Below, in pieces: positions 26,981-39,610 of a DNA stretch of 64,000 nt. The stretch's first letter is position 1, and each line of letters opens with the position of its first letter. A program made the translations under genes and the position numbers. Below the pieces are notes generated by a model, which saw only the letters and a program-made list of their open reading frames with translations, was not told the origin of the DNA and did not search any database. Source of the DNA: Heliocidaris erythrogramma (Eukaryota > Echinodermata > Echinoidea > Camarodonta > Echinometridae); the NCBI GenBank assembly GCA_025617745.1, contig CM046866.1, positions 11,415,725 through 11,479,724 of the forward strand. Reading direction: 5' to 3'.

Positions 26981-29900
26981 CGTGATCTCCTTCGTCATCA
27001 TCATTAAGTATCGAGGTTGAAAGGATGTATATTATTTTTACACTAGAAAGATGCAGTTATGCACCCTCACTCCAGCTAAACATGGACAAATCTTTAAAAG
27101 ATCTCTGCCTTTCGTGGTATTTTTTGGGAGCTTTTTCCGTGCAGCTTTTGTTCAGGAACCTTCCATGTGCAATTCTTATACCAGGGTGTTACACCAGCCT
27201 ACCCGGCTTACCCGTGAGTGTTTTCCCCTGGATACCCGGGTATTACTCGAGACAGGACTTCGATGTGAAAGGGTTATATGATACACCACGGACGACATGG
27301 CAGGACCACTGGGTGACATTGATTAAAGACATGAAAGCATTATATAGATTTTATATCATGCTTTCGGATTTTGTTTAGCCAAATAAACGCGGTTAATACA
27401 GCTGACATTGTACATGTCCAATTTGATTAAGCCATTAAACTATTGAAACTTATACGATGGGCATGCAATGACGAAATTTAAAAGGTTTATTCAATTTGAA
27501 ATTTTCATTATTTTTTGGTGACCTTCCCAACTCACTATCTAATGAGTCATTTCAATCCATTTCAGGTCTTTATGGCTGAAAGAAATCAAGTTTTGGTATT
27601 ATCTAGCATAATATAAAAGTCTCCTCCGGTGGTCAAACAGTTATGCTTGAATCTAAAATTGTTTAAAGGAAATTAATCAGCGGATGTTACGTTTGATTCG
27701 AGTCCCCTTTTAGCTGCACATATTATTTTGCATAAACGCTATAAAGTTCATATTATTCATGGTAATCACCATAATGAGGTTTAAAAAAAAATTATTCTCA
27801 GACACATAAATATCATAAATTTTGAATATATTCTTCGGAAATTATTATTGATATTGGATAGGGTGTGCTGATGTGCAAATGAAAAGGTCATAAGGATATT
27901 ATAATCACTGCTATGATTATGCTATTTCGAGTTATGTCAGTGCCTTTCCGTAAGTAAACATATACCGCTCTTATAACAGAGCCTTGACCAATGTTCTACT
28001 TAAAATGTTTATGAAAGGAAATGATATCCGTACATGCAGACTGACCTCACAAAAAAGATAATTGCATATATTATAAGATTGTTCACCCTGTATCGAAATG
28101 TGGCCTAGACCTTAGAGTGCAAGCCGTATTGATTTTTCGTCGGGAGCTGCAAACGGGGGGGGGGGGGGGGGGGGGGGGGGACGTTTGATGACTCATATCC
28201 TCATACTGGTTATACTCTCCGAGGGCGTTCAGCGTGTTTCATTCACTCCATAAGTGAAAGAAATGAATAAACTTTAATTCGGCAACATACCCACAAGTTA
28301 GTCTAAAGACAATAAAATACTTCTGGTCGAAGGGTCGAGTTATATGCACGATCCTTTGTCTTTACTTTTTTGTTACCCAATTTCAAATATTTACTCAATG
28401 GATTTCATATTTACAGCTTTGCAGAAAGGTGTCTGTATAATTAAACACAGATGAAAAGGGGTCATTTATTATTAGGTGACCTTGTCTTCTATAAGTACTG
28501 TGGCACCTGTAATTACTAAAATACGCCTTCAACTTTTAAAAGTGCATGCACTTTAATGGTCAACTTGGTGTCCTGTCGGATATCAGATCTTCAGCAAACT
28601 GACCCCATGCCGGAAAGTAAAGAGTAACGAGGTTCAACTTGACCACTATTGACTGACATGAGAGAGCTCAAGTATTCCAACATATTTTTTTTTGCTCAAG
28701 TATTCCATCATATGTTTTTTTTTGCACAATGTGACCACCGAGATTTCATTAGGCATACTGTCTGATATTACCTAACACCGTACTAGGACTATCAGCAACA
28801 ATGCAAGGAATAAACTCAAACCACATTTAAGAATGGCGAGAAAGAAAATGAAAATGAAATAAAAGGGATGAAAAGATGAAGAAGAAGTGGAGGGGGTGGG
28901 GGTGAAGAGGATGAGGACAAACATAGGACCCCTCCTGCATCCCCTTATCATTGTTTGTGGCCTTTATAATTCGTATTATAATTACCGATTATGACCGCCC
29001 CCATATGATGCCAATGCCCCCCTCATGCAAGTGCCCCCTTAATGGCAGGACCCACGCAACGCCACTGTGTTCTTCGTTGATATTCATAATGATGTTTTCA
29101 ACTAATCCTGCATTCCTGAATATCACAGCGGCATTTCAAATCAATGAATGAATGGAAAGATAAATATGGATCATAATATATGTTTATTTGATTTTTTTTT
29201 TATATAACCAGGTCCCTTTGCATCGTTCGCTACAAAGAAGCTTGGTCCTCGGGTTGTTATGATGGTTGGCGGCCTCATCAACGGAGCAGGCATCTTTATG
29301 GCGTCCTTAGCAACCAATATTATCGTCGTAGGTGTAGGAATCTCAGCAATTGCAGGTGATTTACTATCATTGAGCCCGCCTCAGACGAGGCGTCTTTTGC
29401 CGACGTCAGGACCACGTTGATCACTGTAATTATTGTTCAATTCAATAGGATTCACGCCAGTGCGAACATGAACAAAAGGACAGGAGAAATACTCTCGCTA
29501 AAAGTTGCCCTACGGACGTTCTGTATGCGCTCATAATTCATTTATCTGCATGCATTGTTGCGCCGTTCCTACGCTGAGAGAAAAGAAAAAGCGAACAGGT
29601 TCGATTTTGATTTTCTCAGTGTGTAGAAATGGCGCAACGTTGCATACAGATAAATGAGTGAATACAGAACGTCTATGTGACAACTTCCAACTCGAGCGTC
29701 TCTCCTGTCCGGTCCTTTTGTTGAATTGAACAGGATTTGGAGTGATCAACGTTTTCCGTACGTCGGAAATTGATGCCTCCTGCGAGTCGGGCTTCAGCCT
29801 CGGCTCACACGAGGCGTTATTTCGATTGCGTCATTATCTGGCTCATCGAGCCAGTTATTAAACGTTTTCTTTGCACTGTTCAATTTGCAATCACCTTTTA

Positions 29901-32900
29901 GACGATATTACTGTTTCATGACGCGCAAAAGATCTTAACAATCATTATAGAACGGGTTGAGAAATCCCTGCAATCTGATTGGTTGAGAGGCATTGATCAA
30001 TTTGTACTGGATGCATGAATTAAGCCGCGATATGCACTATCGATATCGAGATCAAAACGATATCCTTCTAAAATGCGAGTGCGAGAGAGCTACGATCTTT
30101 GACTGTTTACAGACAGAGAATTGCAAGAAATAGACAAGATTAGATGTTAATGTTTGTTGACTTCGGATTTTGATGGTAAGCCCAATATGATCCGATTAAA
30201 TTTATACCTCATTAAAACAAAAAAAAAAACCCAGATACAGCGATAGAATGAAAATGTTCAACGTTAAATTAACACATCTCGCTCACATCACACAGTCATG
30301 ACAGTGTAGTGGCTAGTGCAGTGCAGTGCCACTGCTGCGTTACAGTCACAGGCTGTACGCTGCATACATTCGCATCGGTTACATCCACTGTGCAGCGACA
30401 CTTACTGGCCTGACTGAAAAGTGAAATTGACGGCAAGACTTTCACTTGAAGTTCTCAGAATCTTTGTAAGAATTCTTCAAATTGATTGATAAAGTTAATT
30501 CATTTCATGTAAAATAGGGATTACCTTTAGATTTAACTTAGGCTAGTTGTTGACTGTAGTGGTGGATTCTTATTTTACTCGGATCTAAAAAAAAATAAAG
30601 TTAAGCTTAGCCTTAGGGTCAAGACTTTAACACTTGTAGAAAAATGAAATTCTGAAATTTAACCTAAAATAGCCAGATTTTCAGTTCTCTATGGAACTTA
30701 TTAAATTCATAAAATCTATTTATGATGCATAAAAGTGATTTACCAGTTCAAGCCTGTAGCATGGCCTTGTATAAGGGTTTTTTCTTTATCATGCATCCGG
30801 TAAATTTTTCATGCGTCCGGTAAATTTTTCATGCGTCCGGTAAATGGCTAGGCCATGCATCCGGTAAATTTACCATGCACTTGTAATGATTGAAAAAAAT
30901 GAATTTTTGGCAAAAATTTGTCTACCGTTCTATAAAACAGATGATGCACATGTTTTTTCGTGTGTCGGTAGGAATAGTGTGCATGCGGTAACTATGGAAA
31001 CTGGTCTTAAACACTTAAACATTCCATAGTTACCTTATGCACACAATTCCTACCGACACACTCAGACCTGTGCATCATTTGTATACTGACGCATACGATA
31101 TATACGACTGCGTCAGTGACATGCATGGCGCGGCCTTTGGCGTACCATGTGAGAGCGATATGATACGAAATATGAATGCAAAATGAACAGTTCAAAAATT
31201 TCTTTGATTTACTGACGTATGCGCTAATTGTATTCATAGGTCTGATTAGCGCAGGTAATATACGCAATCCCAATGACTCATCATGTGCAACGTCTACTTC
31301 ATCTAGGCGCATACTCTCCGATATGGGGCCCGTTGCACAAATCTTGCGTTTAATTGCAACTCCAAAAAATCAAACGTAAGTCCTTAATGCGCACTTCTGA
31401 TTAGCTGAAAATAAAGTTGCGCTTGATTTTCCTGAGTTGCGTTCAAACGCAAGTTTTGTGCAACGGGCCCATGGTGTTAAAAAAAATGGGCCGGGGTATT
31501 GTGAAAGAGGAAATGAGATGGATTCTTTTGCAATGGAAATTTATTAAGACAAAATGTCAAGTTTATTTAATAGATATTCGGCGAATTATATTTCTCAAGG
31601 AATCAACGCATGCTAATGTTTTTATCGAGATAGTGTGTGTAAAATGAAATTGATGAAATGGATGAATTTCTCAATTTTATAAAATAATATTATCTGTTTG
31701 ATATACACTGCATATACATATCTTTACACCCATACACACTATTTTGTTGGTCTTTTCATAATTTTTATTCCTTGATTCAGATTTTCAAAATGAATATTAC
31801 AAATTAAGCATTGATTACACAATATAACTCAACATGGCAATAAACAATACAAATATTATAATTCCATATCATGCCATTCATAAATAAACAACCATAGTAC
31901 AATTAATTGAACAAGGTATAGATTAAAATCATAGGTGACGAATTAAAGTATATAGGGCAATTGTAACTTACAATGAATATATATTTTTTTGAAAGCTGTT
32001 TGTAATATTATCGTGTATATCCTCCTTCCGTCCAACATTCAAAATAAGTCCATTCTTTTTAGATGTAGACTTAACTTATTTCGAGCTATTGTTTTTTTCG
32101 GTTCACTATCTTTACTTTCTAAAAGTGCATTATAGATTTCTTTCTTTGTTGGGGGCGTTCCTTTTAATCTCGCATTGTATATCATATTTTTTTGAGTATA
32201 ATTAAGTGGTTAATGTACATATATGTTTTTCTGATTTTCCATCTAAACCAACTAAAATTTCCTCCCATTTTAAAGTATTTAAGTGCATCAATTTCATTTG
32301 TTCCCCTATTTCTTACCACAGTTTTTTAAAACTAATTGACATTTCATAAACGAGCATTGTATATCATATTTTTTTGAGTATAATTAAGTGGTTAATGTAC
32401 ATATATGTTTTTCTGATTTTCCATCTAAACCAACTAAAATTTCCTCCCATTTTAAAGTATTTAAGTGCATCAATTTCATTTGTTCCCCTATTTCTTGCCA
32501 CAGTTTTTTAAAACTAATTGACATTTCATAAACGAGCATTGTATATCATATTTTTTTGAGTATAATTAAGTGGTTAATGTACATATATGTTTTTCTGATT
32601 TTCCATCTAAACCAACTAAAATTTCCTCCCATTTTAAAGTATTTAAGTGCATCAATTTCATTTGTTCCCCTATTTCTTGCCACAGTTTTTTAAAACTAAT
32701 TGACATTTCATAAACGAGAGATTGTATACCTCAATTTCCTTTCCACAGAAAGAACACAAGTTAGATGATAAAAAGCCAAATTTATCACTACAATATAGGA
32801 TATAATGTAATCTAAACTGAACTTCACGTAATTTCCCCATCTAAAGTGCATAATCTCGGGGTCAAAAAGCAAGTCGCAACTCCAGATGTATTACTCAATG

Positions 32901-35900
32901 CGTTATTTCCGCGTGTCTAAATGCAAATGTTTCCCTTATTATCTATATTCCGAGTAATCGATCGTGTCACTTATCGCTTCGTCTTTTTTTCATTTTCTCT
33001 TTCAAATGCACCGGCAAAGCTGAATAAATTTTACTAATGTAGAATAAATCGTTGGCATCAAGTCATTTTTGTAGAAAATAGCTAACTGGCCTTAAATGGT
33101 CATTTTTATCTCCAACATGCTTAATTTGATATATATTAGCCTCAAATAGTTTTATGTTAAAAAATGTTTTCCAGCCAAAACGGGTCAAAGTATTATTAAA
33201 AATCATTTGATTTCCTAAGTTACTAGTGATAATTCTGTTCTCTCTTAAGTCATGCCAAACATTAAATTATTCTAAGTACAATGGAAGCGCCTGAAAATGA
33301 ATATTTTTCATGTCATAATCACATAAAAATATAAATCTTCCTCCAAACGACTCAAATATATAGTCAAAATATTTTTTACATTTCATATTACTGTCTTCTT
33401 AAATTAGTCTCTTAATCCATATCTCTAAATTTCATCATTTTCAAACCTCCGTGGTTATAATTTAAATAAAGGATATTTCTTTTAATCTTATCGTGTCCTC
33501 TCCATATGAAATTTAAAAAAACGCACACACACATGCACTCGACTTTGCTCTTGACCAGTTGGGATCTTCCTCAAACCACATCCCTATAACAATCAGAATT
33601 CTTTTGGTCGCCAATGCATTCATGTGATTGGTTCTTGGCTAACCGCTCATGTGATAGAGGTATGCAGTTGCAAAATAAAACACAGTTGCGTTGCGCCGTT
33701 TAAAGAGGGCGTAAACGAATTCAATGTCCAACGATACAGAACTCGATAGTGTTTTACAGAGCTACTCAGATATTTTGGATCATACATTTTCTCTTGGTTT
33801 GAGAACATGAGAGATATTCATCCATGTTTGAGCAAAGCAGCATTTCATTTTGGGATGTATATATTGTTCAAAAGCAGGATTGGAAACCATTTCAGTATAT
33901 TACGTGTGGACCCGCTTTTTCAGAGTGGAGAGAGGGTCGTGTACCCTCAATGGGTTTCTCATTTCTTTTTTTTTTGGTACTTATTATGATAATACCCACT
34001 GTAATTCGTTTTGTGTGGGACATCTAGTATTTTCACATTTAAAGTCAAAGCGTGTATAAAAAAGATTAAAATACCGAAAATAAATATTAAGAAAATTGGA
34101 AGGATGCAGTTATATATGCGTTTTGAATAGTTCAGTGATATAACTTTATGGTTACTCCATTTATTGCTGTGATGATGAAGTCATAAATCAACATTATGAA
34201 TTGGGTCTGATTGATTAACAGAAACATTGACTAAATAACTAAATAACTTATTTTCATTTGTAATACACCTCCATCCGTCAGGTTGGTTAGCCCAAGATTC
34301 GAACCCTAGACATTTCGTATTAAAGATCCTTGTTATACATCATTCAATATAATAAACTTTTCACATTGTCAATTTCCGAGTCCATCATTCAATTTAATTG
34401 ATTATAACATTTGTAAAGCTTTGTACTCTATACTATGTAAGATTTTGTAATGATATTGTATACAATGGAAGGGTCATCAGTAAAAATGTGGCATAACCTT
34501 TAACTTGAAAAAAAAAAAGAAAGAAAAAAGATAAAATAATGATAAAGAAAAGATAATGCAGTCAAATTATTGTAAGGAGTCCACTGCACATTAAACATTA
34601 CTAATATTTATCAGATTTAACTGTGTATAATTTCATATTCAAAACATAGCCTTAGTTGTTTCCTCTATCCAAATTAATCACCCCCCCTTCTGTTACAGTA
34701 ATGATTACTTAAAATTTCTAACACAGTCGAGTTCCCTTTGCGTTGGTCCCTTTGCAGGAACTGGTAGTTCTATGATCTACGTCGCAGCTCTGGTGACGGT
34801 CCGAAGGAACTTTCACACTTTCTACGCAGTAGCTAATGGCTTGACACTGGCAGGGGTCTCGGTGGCCGTGTTCACATTTCCTCCTATCATCAGGGTACTC
34901 ATCCACCATTTCGGATGGAGAGGTGCCATGTCCATCCTATCCGCCATATCCCTCAATGCTATGGTGACAGGTGCTCTGATGAAAGACGGTGGTCTCATAC
35001 GAAAACCGAGGAGATCTTCTAAGGACAAAGAAGAGACAAAGCCATTTGTATCAAAACCTTGTGACATGATGACACCGGAGGCAAGTGGATGTCATGACGA
35101 AACCAATAACGTATCCTGTACCTTGAGAAAAAGTGGTCTTCAAAAAACGGGTGGTAGCAATACGGGTGTGACATTCAAAACTGTTTATGATTGTGATGTC
35201 AATTACTGCGAAGAGAAAGACTACACATCGAGCAGCTGCGAGATGGGTCTTCGCAGCGTCTACATAGAAGGCGAGATTACCTCGATGCCAGTGCCAATGA
35301 ATGGAAATGAACGATCATGCAGGAGACCGAGCATCACGGAGAAATACGTCAAGTTGATAGTAGCGAACATCACCCATGGAATACTTGGTGTGGTGGCGTT
35401 TCTATGGTCCATGGCCAACACCGCCACGATGAAGTACCTGGCGGTGGCCGGCGTTCAACGTGGACTTACGTCTATCCAAGGAGCCATGCTCCTATCTGCT
35501 ACCGGTGTCACCCAGTGCCTTAGCCTCCTTGTCAATGGTATCATCATCTCCAAGGGATGGATGACCCCTCTGCAGCTGTACCTCATCGTTTTCCTGCTAA
35601 TGGCCGGAGCGGGATTCGGGATAGCCATGTTCCAACATTACGTCGTGGGTCTCGTCTGCTCGGCGTTGTTCGGACTTGGTACAGGGACCATCGTTTCACT
35701 GAACCTGGTGGTACAACGTACTTTGGACCCAAGAGCTGGCGCACAGGCTGCAGGATGGCTTATGTTCATCGAGGGTGTGGCCGGCTGCATCGGAGGATTC
35801 TGTATAGGTATGACTAAAATGAACCCCTTGTCCACGTCTTACAATTGAATTCCAATTCCAATTAATATTTATTTTCTTCCAAATTCAACAATTTACATGT

Positions 35901-38900
35901 ACATGCGTATAAACTAGTATAGTTATAATAGGTATAATCAAGAAACAATACAAGGAAGAAGGCGCGATCCCAATAAGCGGATGCTTGTGGCGGGTACGCC
36001 TGAATACACAAATACAGGAAAAGAAGAACGGTTGCGATTTATTCTATGCAATGATATTCTATACACAGGAGATTGATTGAGAGATGGGGAGATGCACGCC
36101 GAACGCCTTTACCTTTGTTAACCCTTTCAAGACAATTGACCCACATTTTGTGGTTTGGTTCAATAACTTTTGATTCAGATCCCTAAAAAATATACCAGAT
36201 GCATGAGTAGAAAGAGCAAAAATTTCTGCACACACTATGTCCATCTTTGTTGCATGACCATATTGCGTTTGATGACAGGAATTTTAAAAACAAGAATAAG
36301 CTAAAAAATCCTTAAATTGGCAACACATTGAGATGTTCAAAATCATTGTTTTTTATCAAAATTGGCAATTTTTTCAACTTTTCGACAAAATTTTAAACCA
36401 TGTATATTGTTTTCAAAGACATTAAACCTTATTAGAACCATGTAGCACTAAAAGAAAAATATTATTGTTGCCAATTTGAAGAACAAAATGTGATCAATTT
36501 AGCCCTGAAATAATTCCTGTCCTGAAAGGGTTAAATCATCAGCGGGCACGACCGTTGTATTTAATCACAACATTTATAAGGCCTCTAATCGTATTGAGCA
36601 TAGGAATAACCCATAGGAATAGGCCGGGGTATATGAACTATGCAATCAAATATGATCTGGAAACAAAATTTAATGTTTATACTGCTCGTCTATTTGTTGT
36701 GTCGCAACAGAATGTAAACTTTAGGATGTTACACAATTCGGATATTATGAACATAAGGTCGTTCTATGCACGAAGTGCCTACATGTATGGCGCGTTGAAT
36801 ATATGAAATATCCGAAGGCACAAAAATGCTTCAGATCTTACAAACTGAAGCAGTTTTTGATATGAGGGTGATTTGTATTAAAGGAGGATTGTGTTTTTAA
36901 CTTCACCTTCACAATCACATTCTAAACTTTGTTATTTTAAATATCTCTCCAGGAAGTAATGTATATCCTCTTGCGAAACAGTGATAGTAAGGTACGTTTA
37001 GGATGGGGGGGGGGGGGGGGGGGGAGGGGTGGGAGCATCCCCGTAGTTGGATGTAATGGTGCTAGGGTGGTGTAGGAGTGGTGTAGGAGTGGTGTAGGAG
37101 GGTGCTGTCGGTGATTTTTTTCGGAGTGAAAAAAGTACCCCTTAGCACGTTCTGACTACGTTTGGTTTGCTTGTCAGAGAGTATTGGAGTGCAAATGTAC
37201 CCCCAAATTTAATGAATTTTTGGGGGTTTGTTCGAGATCTTTGGTGTGAATAGGTACCCCCTAGAACTCACAGTGAAGAAATCGTTTACAGGTTCCTGTT
37301 TATAGGGGTAGGGTCTGGAAATCATCCAAACTTTTATTCCAGGGGCGGATCCAGGATTTTGTAAAAGGGGGGGGGGGGGGCATGATGCCGAAAAGGTACG
37401 CAATTTAGGTTAACCTTTATTGTGTACCAAATGTATGCTTTAGAAAGAGGAGGGGGAGGGAGGGGGAGACATGAGCCGGGTTTCCCCTATAAAAACCGTT
37501 TATGTTCTAGTCCGACTATGGATTAACACCCTTTTTAAGAATGGGGAAAACTATTTGCTTCGTAAATCATAATGTTGTTGCCTAATTCAAGGGATTCCCA
37601 CTGTAATGACATGAAAAATACCGGCACAACATAACTTTTCATGGAACAGGAACCAGAGTCGAAGATCAACAGAAATCCGCCTTGATTTGGTGCCAAACGG
37701 GGCCATTTAACCAACATAATTGTCAAGCATGTCAAGATGTCAAATAATTATTTTGATAATATTAATAAGTTATTAAATTGTGAAAATTGTATTGCATTTT
37801 TTAACGATGATATTATTAGAATGTAAACACACCCATTGCCCATTTACGCCTGTTTGAGAAGGCATAAGAGAGGGAGAGAGAGAGAGAGAGAGAGCTTGCA
37901 AGGCATTTGTGTAATTAACACATGAAGGGTAGATTTCAGCATGGCAGCCATATGATACATGTACTTAACAAGCTCCCCTATATGGAATCGATCCTCTTTT
38001 CGTTTCTAGGGCGAGAACTTTTAGTAACAGGGTGACTCCGTACATGGATTAGGGTGGTTATCAATCAAAGTGACAAGGAGGAGGGGGGGGGGGGGGGGGG
38101 GGGGGTTCATTCCTGTTCTCGTTGATGAAAAGCAACACGATGAAAAGTTCGGAAAGCAATGTCAATCAATGTTTGAAGTACAACACACGGCTATATGGAA
38201 GATACACAACGTGACATTCACATTCACTAAATTAAATGTCAGTCACTGTAATGAAATAGCAAATACACGAAGAGACGTTCACTATAAATTCAAGTGTCGA
38301 TCACTGCAAGTTATAAGTTTGACCACAGGACGCATACTATGTACAAGGTAGTTCTCTTTTTTTTAAATATTGTTCTGCAATGGTCTACATGATCTCAAGC
38401 TATCTGAACCATTGAGCAGACTGAATCTCCGAGGTAGCTTATTGTGGAATAGCGCCATCTTATGGTCACTCTGAGCAGTGGTCTACATTCTGTGCTAGGT
38501 CTCAGAGGTTAGAGTGGAAAACTGATTATACTATCTATATAAATACATATGAATATACCTAAGAATAGCAAAGAGGGTGATTGTATACACGTCTTACCGA
38601 TTTTACTTCCTGCAGTAACCCTTAAAACTCGGGGAAAATTGCGGCCGTCGTTGTCCAATAAAGTTTACACTCTCGATGAATTGCAAATAAAAACGACACC
38701 AATTTGGACAAGTCACGATCGTTCAAGCAAGGGATAGTGTAAAAGTGATGACTAAAATACATTTCATTGGTATCAATATAGTATTCTCGAGCTTTACTAC
38801 CTCTCTCGTGGCAACAAGAGAGGCAGTTCTCTCGAGGGGGAATGGGTAAACACCCTCCTATTGATTTTATGTTGGTAAACTCCATAGTTGTCAAAGTCAT

Positions 38901-39506
38901 TCAAGTACGAAAAGGTCCCATTCTTAAGACCCCGAAGGAGGATTACAACCTTTCTATTGTAATAAACTCGAGTGTCCAAAGTCACTTGAAGTGCTAGAAG
39001 GTCCCACTGCTAAGGCACTGACTTGAGGAACAGAGGGGTCTCTTCGCAGTATTAAAGCGCTTCTTTCTAAATTTTCACCATTATGTCTTTATCAACGCGT
39101 ATAGAAAGACCCGTTTGCTAGGATACAACAACGCTGTTCGAGTTGAGAAAAAGGCAAACCATTTAGGCGGGAAAACTAATCATGCATATTCATGGTACTC
39201 CATTTCAACTTGAATAATTTCTGTTGTATACCCCATTGGAATCCCTAATAATAATACTAATAATAATACTAATACTAATACTAATACTAATACTAATACT
39301 AATACTAATACTAATACTACTAATACTAATACTAATACTAATACTAATACTAATACTAATAATACTAATACTAATACTAATACTAATACTAATACTAATA
39401 CTACTAATACTAATACTAATACTAATACTAATACTAATACTAATAATACTAATAATACTAATAATACTAATAATACTAATACTAATACTAATACTAATAC
39501 TAATAA

Positions 39507-39538
<32 letters not shown>

Positions 39539-39572
39539 CTAATACTACTAATAATAATAATACTAATAATAA

Positions 39573-39610
<38 letters not shown>

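Larger units (their letters stand above)
24138..29211. other. Rest of intron 1, no transporter exon
   Basis: It contains GGCGTAGCCAGG-type short repeats with G runs (24740-25270), a tandem repeat (25707-26035), an AT-rich (TTA)n tract (26775-26985), a 36-base poly(G) (28155-28190) and otherwise unremarkable AT-rich sequence. A 117-codon plus-strand open frame at 27025-27378 has no recognisable family and no splice context, so I do not call it a gene. Confidence 0.55.
29356..34757. other. Intron 2 of the SLC16-like gene
   Basis: 5.4 kb with a foldback element, an inverted repeat (30941-31078), a GGGCCC-ended MITE, a dead LINE fragment with an internal triplication, and AT-rich remainder. 33.55-34.7 kb holds nothing I can name. 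Confidence 0.8.

Noticed and set aside
27025-27378. 117-codon open frame as a possible gene or exon
   Set aside because: No recognisable domain, an alternative overlapping frame of similar quality, and no convincing splice or polyadenylation context.
32172-32717. CRISPR-like array
   Set aside because: Units are contiguous without unique spacers, the genome is eukaryotic, and the sequence is LINE-derived.
34270-34330. tRNA-like text ggttagcccaagattcgaaccc
   Set aside because: A B-box-like word is present in reverse, but no cloverleaf or A box could be completed.
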